Of a stretch of DNA of 64,000 bases, positions 23,886-38,215 are shown piece by piece. The translations under genes and the position numbers were made by a program. How positions within the stretch are numbered: position 1 is the stretch's first letter; each line of letters begins with the position of its first letter. Origin of the DNA: Chionis minor (taxonomy: Eukaryota; Chordata; Aves; Charadriiformes; Chionididae); contig VZSF01003599.1 of the NCBI GenBank assembly GCA_013398295.1, forward strand, positions 1,340,469-1,404,468, written 5' to 3'. The notes under the pieces were generated by a model that made no database searches, was not told the origin of the DNA, and saw only the letters and a program-made list of their open reading frames with translations.

Positions 23886-26800
23886 TTAGTTATATCTAAT
23901 CTTGAGAGGTTTTTTAGAAAGTCTCTTGTTCACATTCTTATTTCTCCAACTAGCTTTATACGTGCACTAACATTATGCAGAAGACAAGTTCAGTTTCACA
24001 AAGGATTTTACATTTGATTCACTCTGTAAAAACCTTTTCTTTCTGTATCAACTTCTGTAACAAATACAAAAATGAAATGTAAAGAAGAAGCCATTACAAA
24101 CTGAAAGACAAAAATATTTCATCCCCATAGGTTCAACTGTTTTTCCTGGTATTCTTCCCAAAAAAGATTCCAGCTAAACTAAACAATCTCATGAGAGATT
24201 TTTGTATCAGCAAAACTAAATGTGGTCCATCTACGTTTCCCTGACCAATGTGAATGGCAACATGATGCTTGGAAGCAGATAAAGCGCAAAGGCATGGATA
24301 TGGGGAAAAAGGTACTTTAAGAGTACATATACCCTGATAGACACTAGCTCTTCACTCTTGAAAGACAGATTTTAGATTCACTGTAGGTTTATTTTGTTTT
24401 AAATGTCAGGTTAGTCCTCACTGATAGTCCAAAAGGCAAGTAGGAATTTAGGAATGCATATGAATAAATGATGCTGTAAGTGTAAAAGCATGAGGAAGAC
24501 AAGGCCACAGGGGTAGAGGCAACGTGTCTCAGTAAGTTTGAGAAGCAGGTAAAGACTCAGGTACTTCGTTTTCTCTTCAGACTCAAAGCACAGATTTCTA
24601 AGTTAAATAGAAGTTAAGATCAGCATCTCTCTGTGTTAATAGACACGTTCATTTTTTTTTTCAGGCATAACTGATAAGTGCTACATGTGGAATTAGAAGA
24701 AAATATTAGTAAGAAGAGAGGGGATGGCATGGTTATTCCTACAGAAAATGTAGGTAATTTATTTTAAAAGTTGCAAAAGAAACAGTGAATAAAGTTAAAG
24801 CTGTCATATAAATGCACAACATACCTCTTAAATACTACATTCAATTCTTGTCATTGCCTCAAAACACATAGGGAAGACACAAGAGAGTAAAAGGAAAGCA
24901 AGCTTATGTGAGGTGTAAAATAAATTCCCAACAAAATAAATAGGACTTAAAAACAAAAGTACTGAAGGGTGCATAACAGAGACTATAAAAATAAACATGA
25001 ATAGTGTAAAGGAAATGCATGGGGAATTACTGTGAATTTTTTCCTCACAATATGAAAATTTAAGGAAGAAAAAAAATCAAAGGAGGATCTCTTTCAGACA
25101 AAGCAAGAGAAGCTGTTGTCAAACTCATTGCCACGAGAATTTATGGAGGCCAAACAGTTCAAACAAGAGAATGGACAAAAATGGTCTATTTGTTTCTATG
25201 GCCAAATTCATGGAGAATGTGTCCAAAAATGGCTATTAAACGGAGTCTTCAAGTTTTCAAGCTTCTGAAGCTGAGAGAATATAAAACCTCGGAGGAAGAA
25301 TGTTGTATTATAGCCCAATTAATGTATCCGCCACCGACCACTGTTACAACAAGGAACTCTCCACTTAAAAAAACCCAAAACCAAAAAAAACCCCACAAAA
25401 ACACAAACCAAAAAAATTCATGATAGGTATTATTAGCTCCAATTTCTGAAGGTAGAATTCCTATGAATATCTCATAATTGGACAAAGAGTAGTCTTTATG
25501 ACAAACAAATTGAGAGTTCATATTGTTGCACTGACCATAAGGAATGGGACAGACAGTAACTGTACTTTGTCATGTTGGCAGGACATTATGATTTACTTCT
25601 AGCATTTTCAGAACCCTGCCAAAACGACTGAAGTCACGTAGCCAATGACCTTACAGCTCTTGTAAAAGCTCCGTGAAGATCCATCGGAGATAAAGTAGAG
25701 AAAGATATTTCTTTTCTGTTAGGAAGAGCAACTAGATCCCGCAACTCCTTCAGGTCACAGGAGAAACGGCACTAAGTTTATAGCACATTCATGGTCCTTC
25801 TTCGGGATGCAGCCTTTGAGCATCAGTGAAATAGAGCCAGTGCTGGCACGTGGATTGCTCAGGCACATTATAAACGGCACGCAATGGAGAGATGTGACTG
25901 TGGGAAGAACCGGGATTCAATCACTCCTCTGTAGTTCCAATTGTGTGATACCTTGAAGGTCATATGTGTTGTTTTTCTTTAAAAAGCCAGTAGAGGTGAG
26001 GTACTGGTACATCACATGAATTGCCATACCATCACCAAAATTGTGCCACACGTGTTGTAGTACGAACACAACGACCTGCTGCATCCCTCTCAAAGTCTCA
26101 CTTGTATCAAACCATTTTTATTTCCTCGCGTATCTGAAGCTTTTTTCCCCAGTAAAAATGAAAAGACCAGGAGTTTTCTGAGACAGGGAGCAATAACTCC
26201 TCTCTAGTACAATCTTTACAGGAAGAAGTTAATTAGCCCTCTTATAAGTAATTAAACCTCTAGCTGGATACCCAGTCATCTGTGTGTGAGGAATCATTTC
26301 CAACTGCCTGCTCCCCCTGAGATTTTAAAGGCTGCCAACCCTCACCTAGCAACAGCTCCGAACCGCTGACCTTCCCAAAGTCACGACTAGGTAGGGCTGA
26401 GCTAGTCAATGCCTTGATTAGTTGCAGCTGCTCACAGTTCATCAGCTGTAGGTAATCAGGTGCAGATGAGTCTAGTTAATTTGTGAAGTAAACAGGTACA
26501 GCTGGGTTAGACAACAAATAGGATTTTGCCAACTAGGCACAGCATGGTTGCTTGGTGATTGGAGTCACTGCTCCCGTTTTGATTGTTTTGGAAACACACA
26601 CACAAGTAAAACTAAAATCCCAGGGACCAGATTTTCTGTACTTAGTTTGAGATTACAGCTAAAATCCCTCTTTTCTGGATTGTGGCTAGTGAGCTACAGT
26701 GGACCACAGTGAAATAAAAAGTGACCTTCAAGAAATGAATAAAAGAATAATAGTTTCCATGATACACTCCTAGTAAGAGCATTGAAAAAGTACACAAAGC

Positions 26801-27815
26801 CATCATAAAAGCTCCACTAACATGAGACTGGCCAATATTATTATACTATGCACAAAAAGCTTTTTAGGCACCAATTACAATCAACTATTGCAACAAAGTC
26901 TTAGAAAAAACAGGCTTTATTCTGATGTTCACATAACTATTCGGATTTTCTACTTTGACCTAGTCTTTTGTTTTTCATAAGAAATCCATGGAATAAAAGA
27001 CTAAGGTGGTCATATGAGCTTTATCCTTTTCAAAGGAAGGATAAAAAGTAAAAGAGAGGAGGCTGACTCAGCAAAGAAAGTCATCCTTCCTTTACTAGAG
27101 CTGGGGTCTCTACTGGCACTAAATATATAAAAGGGTGGGGGACAGGGAGAGCAGAAGAGCAAACCCTTATTTTATATTCTGCAGAACTAATATTGTTTCT
27201 GGAATTACTTAACAGCTACTAAGCAGGCTCTATAAAAAGCTTAAGGAGTATAAATAAAATTATGTTTTTCTGTAGGGTTTTATCTTCCAAAATCATTACT
27301 TGATTAGTTTTGCAAAGAAATTAGTTGGCCTAGTTTTTTAAAAGAGAATTCTTTCATTACTTGTATTTAAGCACATCACCTGATTCTCATCTAACTCATA
27401 TCATTTTGTAGCATTGAAACATGATTAACTTCAAGTCTGGCTTGTGATTTGCACAAGGAGAAAAATGTAATCTCTTGCATCTTTGGATGAGCATCAAAAG
27501 ACCTTATTTGGTAGGACAATTGCCAAAAAAAAGAGAGTTGCTGTTAATTGATCATCTTACCTTTGTAAGAATAGTTATGTATGGATTTTGTTACTGAGTT
27601 TGTTTTCATGGATCTCTAAAAATAAGCAAGGTGTATCCCAGAATTAGATCAAATGTAATCTTTATCTCAAAATCACATAAATCTAGATTTAACACTGAAT
27701 TATGTAATTGGCAACATGCAGCATACCCCTAGCTCTAGCCTGAACAAGTCTGGAAGAATTTTCAATGACAATTAAAAATTACATTTTTCTATCAGGAGTA
27801 TGACACTGTAGTAAC
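23886..27815. other. AT-rich non-coding stretch
   Basis: No coding exon, RNA gene or mobile element is recognised. A short A/C-rich low-complexity patch (repeated CCAAAAA/CCCCACAAAAAC words) lies at about 25,368-25,418. The frames that run through it are artefacts of the low complexity. Confidence 0.5.
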
Positions 27816-27905
27816 TCTTAAGTGTAGTGGTTAAGGCACTCAGCTGGGAGGGAATAAGAAGACTTTTTCTCAGGTTCATTTTATATTCAACACTCAACAG
27901 TAACT
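27816..27905 (+). repeat. tRNA-derived SINE head (MIR-like)
   Basis: TAGTGGTTAAGGCACTCAGCTGGGAGG matches the A-box half of MIR-type SINEs (tagtggttaagagcacggactctggag). About 35 bp on, CTCAGGTTCATTTTA is at the place of the B-box (gggttcgaatcc). It is not a tRNA gene: the arms do not pair and the B-box has decayed. Confidence 0.45.
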
Positions 27906-30900
27906 AGATAAGCAGAACCTGGACTCTCCATTCTCAGTTAGATGCTCCAACTACTACAGGACAGTGAAGCTCCTTTTTGTTTCCTCTCCTTCTAGACTCA
28001 TGTGTTTCTCATTCTTTGCTGTGCTACCACTTAGCTTCAAAAGGAAGAACACCCTATAGCTGGAGGTGCAGGTGTCAGTCCCTTCAAACCTAGGCAAAAT
28101 GAGGCTCTTTATGGGGTCTAATCCACAAAACCTGCCTGGGAAAATCTGGGAAGTGTTTTTCCTACCCCATAGGCTTATGGTTCAACGACAAGATTAACTG
28201 CTGGCTTCAAATTTCTGAGACGCTCTATTTCTATCATGCAGCTGATCTTCTTGCTTATTGATATCAGCTTAACTTTCTTTTCTAAGAGAAATCTAAACTT
28301 TGGATGTGCTCTTAGCATTTGCTTAATCCTTAAGTAGTTATTCTGCAGCACTGCAACCTTCTAACTCTTGTTCTAAGGTTAAGAATTGGAACTGTCTACT
28401 TCTATAAAAAACACCAGTTCATACAGGTGGTTATATGCAGGTCAGAAAGACTTTTTATGTGCATAGCTGATTGTCAGTGGGTGTGAGGATATTCGTAATC
28501 TGGCATGAGTTGATTTTCTCATCTGTGATATAGAAAGCAAATTAATTCTTAAATTATGTCCAGGATCATTTCAAGTTGTTTTATACTCAGAAGCTTAAAC
28601 TGCCATTAGTCAGGCTAGTGCAGCCATTACACAGTGAGTAATAATCTCAGCAATGCATGTTTAGGTGATTTAATCAAACAGTATCAATTAGGACATGTAA
28701 TTGATGCAATTCTTATTATTTTATCTGAAGTAATGCTATATAGGAATGAACAGAAATTTTTCTTTGCTTTCTGTGCTGCTGAGAATGTCGGAGTTGTGTA
28801 GTCCAAGGCGAGTGCAATTTTGCTTATTGGACTATTTATATAAAGTAATAGCTGTTCTGTCACTACCTCATTTTTTCAAGTTTACAGAGTTTAACAGTCC
28901 TTTCCCAGTACCCATTTCATGTGCAGAAATAAAGCTTTCTTCCTGGAACATTATTGCCAGCTTTTAATAGCCACATTTAATCTTTGTTTAACAAGCAGTA
29001 TTCCAGAAAAATTTATAAGTACTTGTCAGAAAACATTGCGGGATCTTGTTACATTATTAGATTTTTATATTGATTAAACACATGGTCAGTAAAAGGTGTA
29101 ATAAACCAGCTGTCATTATAAAATGGAGCTCACAAGGTAAGCTACATCCTTTTGCAATTCTGATTTTATTTTAGAGCGGCTGATTTCACTTTTATTTATT
29201 TGTTCTACTCTCTCTATGTGAGCTTAGTACAACATTTTAACGTAAGAATGTGGCATATTTTTGTAACAACTCTTATGCTGCAGGACACTAAGAGGCATTG
29301 TGCTTAGGAAAAATTACACCATTTGAAACAAGTATTGGTCCTGTTCATGAAGTCTGTTATGAACGTCACTGGAACAAATATTAAACCACAACATAGTAGT
29401 TTTGATTATCATAAACTTTGTAAATAGTCTGATGAGGAAAATGGACTAATTGTGTCACTCAATGTCACAATATATTTTCTTTCTAAAGTCACTGTAGTTA
29501 ATGATAGAAATTAAAGCTGTGCACTCCTCCAAGTGGGTTATTAGCCTATCAAAAGAATGAAGTAAACCAAACAGCAGAGTTAACACACATCTATTCCATC
29601 TGGTTAAAAAGATGAAAATAAAGAAACTATTTGTCATTTAAGAAGGACACAAATGATGTATGCTACGCACATTAAGCAGCTAAGCTATTCAATAACGTGC
29701 CATTAATAAATAATTTAAATGATTTTGCCTATGTTCGATAAACAGCACTTGCATTATAGGAATGAAGAACTTTCATATTAGCAAAAGGAAAAATCATTTT
29801 AATCCCAGACTGTACAAGAAAGTATTGTATTTTAGAGGCAAAGGCGGTGGTGTGAGGTTTGCCTCTCCACCCATGTGGACTTTAGCATCGGTGTTGCCAG
29901 AGTCCCACTTGGGTCCCACTTAGCACAACTTCATATCTGGGCAAAGATGTAATATGTTCGGAGCCTAATTAAACTTAATCAGGTCTAACTGGCACCTCAA
30001 CAACTCTAATAAATTCCACAGTTTCTGTTCTTAATGATTTTTCTGAAGCTCTGTCTTAGAGCTCAGTTCCCTTTGTGTAAAGAGCTGTATGGTGAAAAAC
30101 ATACAGACCGTTGAAGCTGGGCAAAAATTTACACAGTTTTCAAAGCTGAGTTTGACTCTATAACAAAAAAGAGGCTATAGCTCATTTATTTCATTTTAAT
30201 AGTGCAGCCACATTTTCAAAAATAGTCCTTTCTTTCCCTTAACGCTGTCAATACCCCTGTAAAATCAATTGTGGAAGCAAAACTGGATTGTTTCCCAATG
30301 TGGTTTTCTTTTGTGTTTAGAAAACACCTCAAGCTTCTATAACTGACAGTAGATTTAAAAAAAAATCCAAAAAAACAACACAACACACAACCCCCCAAAC
30401 AATTACACAGTTCCTGCAGTGGAATACCATGTTCCTTCCATTAAAAATAAAGCAAAACAAAACCAAAATTTTATTTATCCAGTATGTTCATTTTTCCCTT
30501 TTAAAATATAACTACACATTCTTGCCTTATGCAAGATATCACAGTGTGTGTGTGCACTTTCCTTCTCCTGCAAGATCAGCTATTCTACGTATCTTTTATT
30601 AAAAAGTTTCATTAGATGTAAAGAGGAATTACAGCATAACTGCTCAGCACGACTGCTCTGGACCCTGCTTTTTGTCTACACTTTTGAGATCCAAGCGTGA
30701 ATTTTTAAAACCTGGAGAGACTGCAACATTTTATTGTCATTAGGTTATTTTTCCAAGCCCAGAGAAAAGAATTATGAATTTCAAATCTGTATCTTTTCAA
30801 TCCAGTGAGCATTTGTGGCTGCTTTTTCATGTAAACTAAGACTGCCTGTCAATAAATGGTTGGGGCAGACTTGATGTATGTTTTTCTTCCCCTTCATCTG

Positions 30901-33118
30901 TTCCTAATAGAGCTATCCCCCTTCAAACATTAGTCACTCAGAAAAGAGCATTGCCTTATTACACCTTTTGTTTCTTCATTAACTCCATCCAAGTGACCCC
31001 TTGGGTATTGTAAAAGCTTATCATCTATTTCCTAATTGAATCAAAGTGAAACCAGACAGCACACTGCATACGAAAAGTCAGATCTTTGATCCTTCCAAAA
31101 CAAAGCAAATTTGAACACTCCGGGATTTAGCTGTGTGTTAAGGCTGAAAGTACAAATTTGATTATCCACTCTGTGGCTGATGGGAGCAAACAGTTCCAAA
31201 TCAATGCTATTGGAAAAGGCTACAACAGAATTCAATATTCTCTCCCAAGACTTTCTCCTCTTGTATTCAGTAGCTACAAGAATCCTCATATTTTTTGTTC
31301 TAAAGTATTTACAAAAAAAACCCCAAGCCTAAAATGTCAAACACACACACCCCCACACCCTGATTAGCAAAGTAGTTTAAATCTCATGATTTCATATATC
31401 TGAATCTTCTATTCGTTTGGTAATCTGAGGGACATCTGACTACTCTACTGGAAGAGTCAGGTTCAAAGATAAAGACATTGAAACATACATAAAAGAATAC
31501 GGACAAATCAGTCTTTCAATAAATAAATAAAACACACTAGCAACTGCTTATAATCACCCATGCTCAGGAACCATGGTTCTTTCAGTAGGACTCACAAAAA
31601 TGGCTCGGGATAGAATCTGGTCACAGAAAATAATCCTGTTCAACTTCTTTTAAGATAGTGATCTCACAAAGATATAAATGAAAGCAGATTTTGGCCTGTA
31701 GCACATACTTGCACGCAGACATCACTTCATAGGATAAGCTGTTAGAGTAGAGGATGAAAAATCTTTTTGCTTAACTGAACTGGAAATGATACAGTGTGCA
31801 TAAAGTAGCTATTTATAGATTAGATTTCCTTTTCAAGTAGTTTGGTGGCATTTTTAATTTACAGAAGCTAGAACATTAACTGTAAATACAACAGAGCAAT
31901 GCTGCTATCACAACAAGAACTCCTGTCCCCCAGCTCACTTATACATTCTCTTATGCCTCTGCAGAGAATGAAGCACTTCTTTTTCAGCAATTTATTTTGA
32001 TTTCTTAATCGTCAATATGCCTGGCAGAAAACCTGAGAGAAAAGAACAGAAAGGGGATGGAAGGTCACAGTTAATCCAAATATGAGGGGGATTTTTTTTG
32101 TTATTTATTATTCATTGCATTAACACAGTTTTGTAGAGCTGGGAGAAAAGGAATTATTCGTGCTGCATAGGTTTTGTCTTCTAAATATTATAGAAGCAAA
32201 AATGAAAAATCATTTAATATGTGATAGATTGTAGATATTTTCTTTGAGTGAAAAACCTATGGATTTATAGGTTTACGTATAGACGGCACTGGTGAATTTA
32301 CATTGACCCTGTATCATGTGGGTTCTGATGAGATTTAGTTCTTCTGATTTCATACAACTAGAATTTTTTAAGTTAAATGGACCATGATCTGCATAAAATA
32401 TGTCCTACAACAGATATTAGTTGTAGTGTCATGTTTCACTTTGCACCTCTGTTCGTTGTAAATAAATGAGGCAGTACATTTCATTTGCAATAACTGGACT
32501 AAAAATTAGTAATTTTCTGCACAGTTTAGAGAGGAATCTGGTAATAGTCTAACAAAGTGAGTAAGAAGTCTTTGTGAGACTTTGTCATCTCCATAACAAT
32601 CCATTTATTTTTAAGTACTAAGTTTTGGCTAAATACTATAACTCTTACTACAACTACCATTCCTTTTGCACAACATATACATCAAAGAGAAAAAAATGAA
32701 GATGACTTTTGCAGCCTTTTATTTACGTTTTTCTGAATTATAATTAATTTCTACCTTGAGGCACTCACTGATGGAATAAAAAGGCTCTCACGGAAGAACC
32801 TTATTTTATATAAGGAAACCGCAATTTGGAGACTCTGTACAGTACCTCTGACATAGTGATAGTTGCAGTAGTCATAGTTAATCTCAGGTTTCACGTACTG
32901 CGGAAAATAAGTATAAGAAACATCAAAATAAAGTCTAAAAAAGCCCATTGTGAGTCAACATTCTGCAAATTGGGGGGGTTATGTATATTTCTACCATGTA
33001 GACTGGCCATCACTGAAGTAAAATTTTTTATGAGGTTCAGGCAAATAATGCAGAAAACAGTCAAACAAAATAATTGTTACCACAGTCCTTTCCTTTCTGA
33101 ACCATATATTAAGGGCTG
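27906..33118. other. AT-rich non-coding stretch
   Basis: No gene is supported. At 28,660-28,750 and 29,040-29,125 several ATTA/TAAT homeodomain-type cores and ATTGAT words cluster. This is often seen in conserved non-coding elements but is also expected in AT-rich DNA. Short CA/GT and A/C-rich simple repeats occur near 30,355-30,400, 30,547 and 31,310-31,360. Confidence 0.5.
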
Positions 33119-33361
33119 AAGTTGTTCCAGGGGAGGTTTAGGTTGGATATTAGGAAAAACTTCTTTACCGAAAGGATTATCAAGCATTGGAACAGGCTGC
33201 CCAGGGAGGTGGTGGAGTCGCCGTCCCTGGAGGTATTTAAAAGCCGGGCAGACGTGGTGCTGAGGGACATGGGTTAGGGGTGGGTTTGGCATAGGTTTAT
33301 GGTTGGACTCGATGATCTTGAAGGTCTCCTCCAACCCAAGTGATTCTATGATTCTGTGATT
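33119..33361 (+). mobile_element. CR1 LINE 3' end (5'-truncated)
   Basis: The segment follows the avian CR1 3' end closely: GGTTGGATATTAGGAAAAACTT, GGCTGCCCAGGGAGGTGGTGGAGTC, GAGGTATTTAAAAGCCGGGCAGACGTGG, GGACTCGATGATCTTGAAGGTCTCCTCCAACC. It ends in the direct repeats TGATTCTATGATTCTGTGAT that mark CR1 termini. It is 5'-truncated, as most CR1 copies are, and contains no usable reverse transcriptase. The good match indicates a relatively young copy. It is the clearest evidence that the genome is a bird's. Confidence 0.93.
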
Positions 33362-35928
33362 AATTTATACATCATTTTAATTGTAGCAGTGCATAGGGCC
33401 TTAGCCATAACTAGGACTCCATTGTGCCGATTGTGGTATAAATGCAGAACAAATTAATTGTATTTTAAATATCAAACACTTGCAATAAGTTGCTCCAGGA
33501 TGGAATGGAGGCATAAACATATTGCCTGATGTATTTGGTGAGGTTTTGTTACAAAGCAGCAGAAGCTTTGAAGTAAGTAGAGATAAGGGATCAGTGTGTG
33601 AATACTGGGAGGGCTGGGAGTGCTGCCAGTTCCCATGGATGTCAAGTCACATCCTTTGCCGTGCGCTACAGGTGTCGCTGAGCACAGGGCATAGCGGAGG
33701 CCCTGGTACACTAAGGAGACAAGTTCTGGAACTACTGTAGGTACAGGATCTTCAACAAATAAGAGCATCTAACTCTGCATGAGGGCCTTACACAGCTATT
33801 ACCTGCCTTTGTAGGTGTTGCATTAAATCTCAGCTTATTTGTCTATTCTATAAAAGAGGTATCCACTGGCATTTGGGTACCAACGTCTACGTGTTTTACA
33901 ATTGCTAGGGCATTATTCCCTTGACCTTAGGAAAAAGGAAGGGTAACTATTGAGGTTGCAAAGGTTGTTTCAGCCTTGAACCAGTAACAGCTGCAAAACA
34001 GTTCACAGCTGATTTGCAGACCAAAGGTGGATAGAAGAAACATTCCTTTCTTTGCTCTAGTGTCTGGGATAAGTGCTGAAGATGAGCGCTAAATCCAGGA
34101 TTTACTCTTCAGTCACCGGGTGTACATATGCTGGTCTGAAATCCCGGCCTGCCTCTGGAAGATAATGACCTTGGGTTGCTACTGCCTGATTCACAAAAAA
34201 AAGATTTGTTATGATCAAATTCGGCAACCCCAACAAGCCAAAAACTCTGGTGGTAAGGAAAGCTTGGTTGTGCTGTTTTTCAAGCAAGATACATGGGAAG
34301 AGGAACAATCCAAGTCTATCCTAGCTAGCAAAAAAATTAGCTTGCAACTGGCAAAAGAAGTCTGAAGAATAAACAGGACCTGTATAGCTCTTCTGAGCTG
34401 CACATTACTGTCTGCTACCAGGAGGAAGATAATTCATCATGATAAAAACAAACATGCATTTTAAACTTGCTTGGCAATGAGGATGTTCTTATTTGCATAA
34501 TGATGGTTATTTGAATATGATGAGAATTTGCCTGAGCGAGACTCAAGCTCAAACACATTCAGATGTGATACAGTCTGTACAATTTTCTCAAGGATTGCAA
34601 TTTAATACTATTTATCTAATGAAAGAAAAATAAATATTGGCTGTAACATCCCATTATGCTTGAGAGCTGGTTTTAAATCACACTTGAGTAAAGTAACTGA
34701 GTGTGGGATGTTTGCATTTCCTCAGGGAACGGTAACACTTCCCAAAATGGCGAAAAATATCATCCTTTTCTGAGTAGCCTTTATCCCAATAAGAGGACTG
34801 CAGTGATATTACTAACAAACTGGAGCCTGTTGCACTTTCAACACTGAATATCGGCCACAGCAGCAATGAACCAAACAGCATTTCACCAATATAAAACAGT
34901 ATCAGAGTCCTAAAGCCAAGTTTAAAACAAAAAAAAAGACCAAGTATTTAAAGACTGGTAAATAATCGTTGACAACGTTTATACTAGAAATGACATACAA
35001 ATTTTAACAAAGAGGAGCACTGGTCACTGGAACCATTTAGCAAGGGAAGCTATGGACGGAACATTATTTCTTACATTCAGAGTGTACCTCTTAGTTCCTG
35101 AGACAGGCACTGCTGGGCTGGAACCAGCTCTTACGCAGATGACCAGAAGAGAGAAGTTTCTGTCAGGTTTACATAGATTCACATGTAAGTGTGAAAAAAG
35201 ATCTGTCCCTATAAAGGGAAATAATGCCATTTACGAATATCTTTAAATGTCATACTTTCACCTCATGAGACATTGTGACGGCCTCTATTACAAAGGACAA
35301 TCTCCAATTTTATTTCTGAACACTCCTAAAACCTTGGTAAGGTACAGTTCCAAAGCATAAGTTTGCCATTCAGACTTCATATCAAGTACAGATTTTTTGC
35401 TAGTTTAGTGTAGGAAAACTTAGAGATTTTTTCAGGATGTTGGATGATACCTCTAGCAAGAATTTAAAAAATTTCAAGATTTTCAAAAGCACATCACAAT
35501 GGAAAACACAGGCTAAACTGGACAAACTAAACAGGATAAACTGGTGTTGAATGTCTGTTCACTTTGCGATAGACATGCCTACATGTAAGTCCACCAAATC
35601 AAGCCAGCATCTGGCTCTTGGTAATTTCAGATGTCAAAGTGTTTTTAGCAAGGATGCGATTTTCCGATTGCAGAGCCATATATCTCTCTTGCCAAATCTT
35701 AAATGGCATAAGACTGAATTCTGTGCTGCAGATGCTGCAGATAATTAACTGGCAAATCCATCCATGTGAGTGAGATTATTTTATTTGTGTCTTCAAAGGA
35801 ATAAGAAAAAATTATGCCTAAGCTTAGTTCAAAGCTGATCCTGCTCCTATTAAAGTTTATGGGTTTCTTTGCTGCTGAAGTTAACCTAAAATGACTTAAT
35901 TGTTCTAATTATGTCTTGAACGAGATTG

Positions 35929-35967
35929 TCAAGAAAGCTTTGTTCTTGTAAAACAAAGTGTTCTTGA
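35929..35967. promoter_or_regulatory. 39-bp imperfect palindrome with facing SOX-like motifs
   Basis: The left arm TCAAGAAAGCTTTGTT and right arm AACAAAGTGTTCTTGA are reverse complements at 14 of 16 positions, with a 7-base centre (CTTGTAA). Each arm holds a SOX/TCF-like core (CTTTGTT and AACAAAG). More ATTGT/ACAAT words lie within about 35 bp (ATTGTT near 35,899, AACAATTG near 35,971). SOX factors of group E bind paired inverted sites, although their best-known arrangement has the opposite orientation. Regulatory function is inferred, not shown. Confidence 0.35.
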
Positions 35968-37603
35968 GAAACAATTGAACTACCTGAAACTATAATCTTG
36001 AGACGTTAATAATGCATCTCTGAAACAGAAAAGGATGCAAACTGGTCTTTTTATGGCAATTCTAAGAAAATCTCGTTTGTAAAGTTAGACAAATTCATAT
36101 AAGTGGATATTTTTTATTTTTTTTTTATGATTGCTTGCTCTTCTCCTTCTGAACTTCATGAATTTCTGCTACAATCTTCTGCTGTGAATCTACCACATCA
36201 CAGAATCATCTACAGCTCTGATTAAAATCACCAAAACTTTAATGGAAAGTTGCCACCCATTTCAGCATGCATTGGCTGAGGCTGCCGTCCTGCCACATGT
36301 AAATGTCTCTACAGCAAATCATCTCAAAAGTGATTATCACTTCAGACCTGTTGCCAGAAATTCTGGCTCCTTCCCTCAAAGCTACGGTTTGCTGTTACTT
36401 TTATGTTAACTTAGTTCATCAAGATCAGCAAGCAGGTCATTAACAAAGATAATTACAATTACAAACCCAGTCACATTTCAGAGAATTAATTTGCAAAATG
36501 TGTCATTATCATCTAATTTAGCATTGTAGAAATCCACTTAGTCAACTCATGCACATTTAAAAAATGAAGACAAATTTCTTAACATGTAGTGCCTCAATAC
36601 GCTAATCTTTTTGCCCAAGCTGAGCCCATTTGGTTTCTCCACCATGGTGTGCAGAGTTCATGGCTTTGTTGGCAATTAAATTTCAAGAAGACATTTTGAT
36701 CAGTTTTTACAATTCAGTGGTGCCCTTATTGGAGTCAGTATCCTTGCCGTTACCTCTAGAAGAATTGAAAGAAACAGAATTTCACTCACACAAGTTGATA
36801 AATCATCTGATTAAAAGGAAGGGGAGAAACAAAGATGAATTCTTCCTTTTACAGTGGCACACCAAACAGGATGCCTTGCTCAAAAGGGAAGTATGAGCAA
36901 GAGTGTTGGGAACAGTTGAAACTACAGTTTTAGTTAACGTGATGAAACAGAAGTGACTGTAACCGTGAAGTAGGTTAGCACACTTAAAAAAATAATTTAA
37001 TAGGACAGCCTTACCTGTCTGTAAAGTAGCTTGTGAGTTCATCTGTTTATTTATTTATTTAGTCACACATGAATGGCCAGTCGGCACTCACAGGACCATC
37101 AGTTCCCATTCCCACTGTGACCCATTTTAAAGCTGGAACTTACATGTTTCCCACAACATGTTTGATGGAGAGCATATATGTTATCTGTCTCTTGCCAATT
37201 CCTAACACCCCCTATTGCAACTCTGCCCGCATACCCTAGACTTACCATGAAAAAAAATTTAGAAAAAACATTTAATATAAATCTCCAATCTATATGGAAT
37301 GTACTAAGATCCAAGGGTAAGAAGTACTCAGTTTGCTAAGTTTATCTCAGCACCTCGAATACACTTTACCAGCTCCTAAGGAATTTTCTTACATGCTCAT
37401 GTAAGACAGAAGAAATAAGTCAGTTTTACTGCCCTTCACTTTGAAAATATCAATACCAAAATAAATTTCAGAGAGTGTTACGACCACCTGAATACTAGAG
37501 AACTGCCTTGGGAACAGTAAGTGGTGCAGAGAACTTCAAAGGAAACAGGAAGCCATTGTTAAATGAAGCACTTACACCACTGTTATTAAATGGCCAAAAT
37601 CTG

Positions 37604-37621
37604 AGCAGCAGCAGCAGCAGC
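37604..37621. repeat. (AGC)6 trinucleotide repeat
   Basis: Six AGC units (CAG repeat) occur in otherwise non-repetitive, non-coding DNA. The run is too short to suggest instability. Confidence 0.85.
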
Positions 37622-38193
37622 ACTACTTGGAGCTTCAGCTGTTTGTGTATCCAGGAGTTTGCTGGATTCTAGAGACTTCTGGCACTGAGCTTGAAAGCAG
37701 CTTGTCTCTGTCCCTGATGGCAGCAGGCCTGGATCCAAGCTGGTGTAAATCAGTCCAGCTACATAGACCTCAGTGGGGCCATAACTGAGTTATGCGAACG
37801 AAGCACCTGGCCATGTGTCTTATTAAGGATGCAATTCTCCGCTGCGCAGGTAGCCAGCCACATGCTGACTTGAAGAGGCATTTCTTCTGCCTGTTCAGCA
37901 TTTTTATTTTCATATACACTTAAATATTCCTACCAAGTGAACTCTAGATTTGCCTCTTCTGTGTGGCAATTTTTTGTGTTTAGGACTCTTAATACCTGGA
38001 CCACAGATTTATATCCCATTTGGTAATCTGGCCCATAACCTATATACTATCTTTGTTTGAGTTCAAATCTTCCATTGCAGGCTTCCTTCTAAGTTTTCTC
38101 AGGGTAGAAACAAATTACCACAGTAAAAATCAGGGAGAATAAAGGGATAAACTACCTTCCACTTACTAGAGGGTAAAGGGACAACACACATCC

Positions 38194-38215
38194 TTTTTTT
38201 TTTTTTTTTTTTTTT
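38194..38215. repeat. poly-T tract (22 T)
   Basis: This is the longest homopolymer in the window. No retroposed gene copy is recognised on its right-hand side, so it is listed as simple sequence. Similar runs occur at 52,473-52,489 (T17) and 53,172-53,189 (A18). Confidence 0.9.

Noticed and set aside
27816..27905. Possible tRNA gene (A-box and B-box-like words)
   Set aside because: The arms do not fold into a cloverleaf and the B-box is degenerate. It fits a decayed tRNA-derived SINE.
33077..33334. Minus-strand 85-codon frame
   Set aside because: It lies inside the CR1 3' end and is antisense to it.
38194..38215. Poly-T tract as the tail of a minus-strand processed pseudogene
   Set aside because: No gene-like sequence adjoins it and no target-site duplication is visible.
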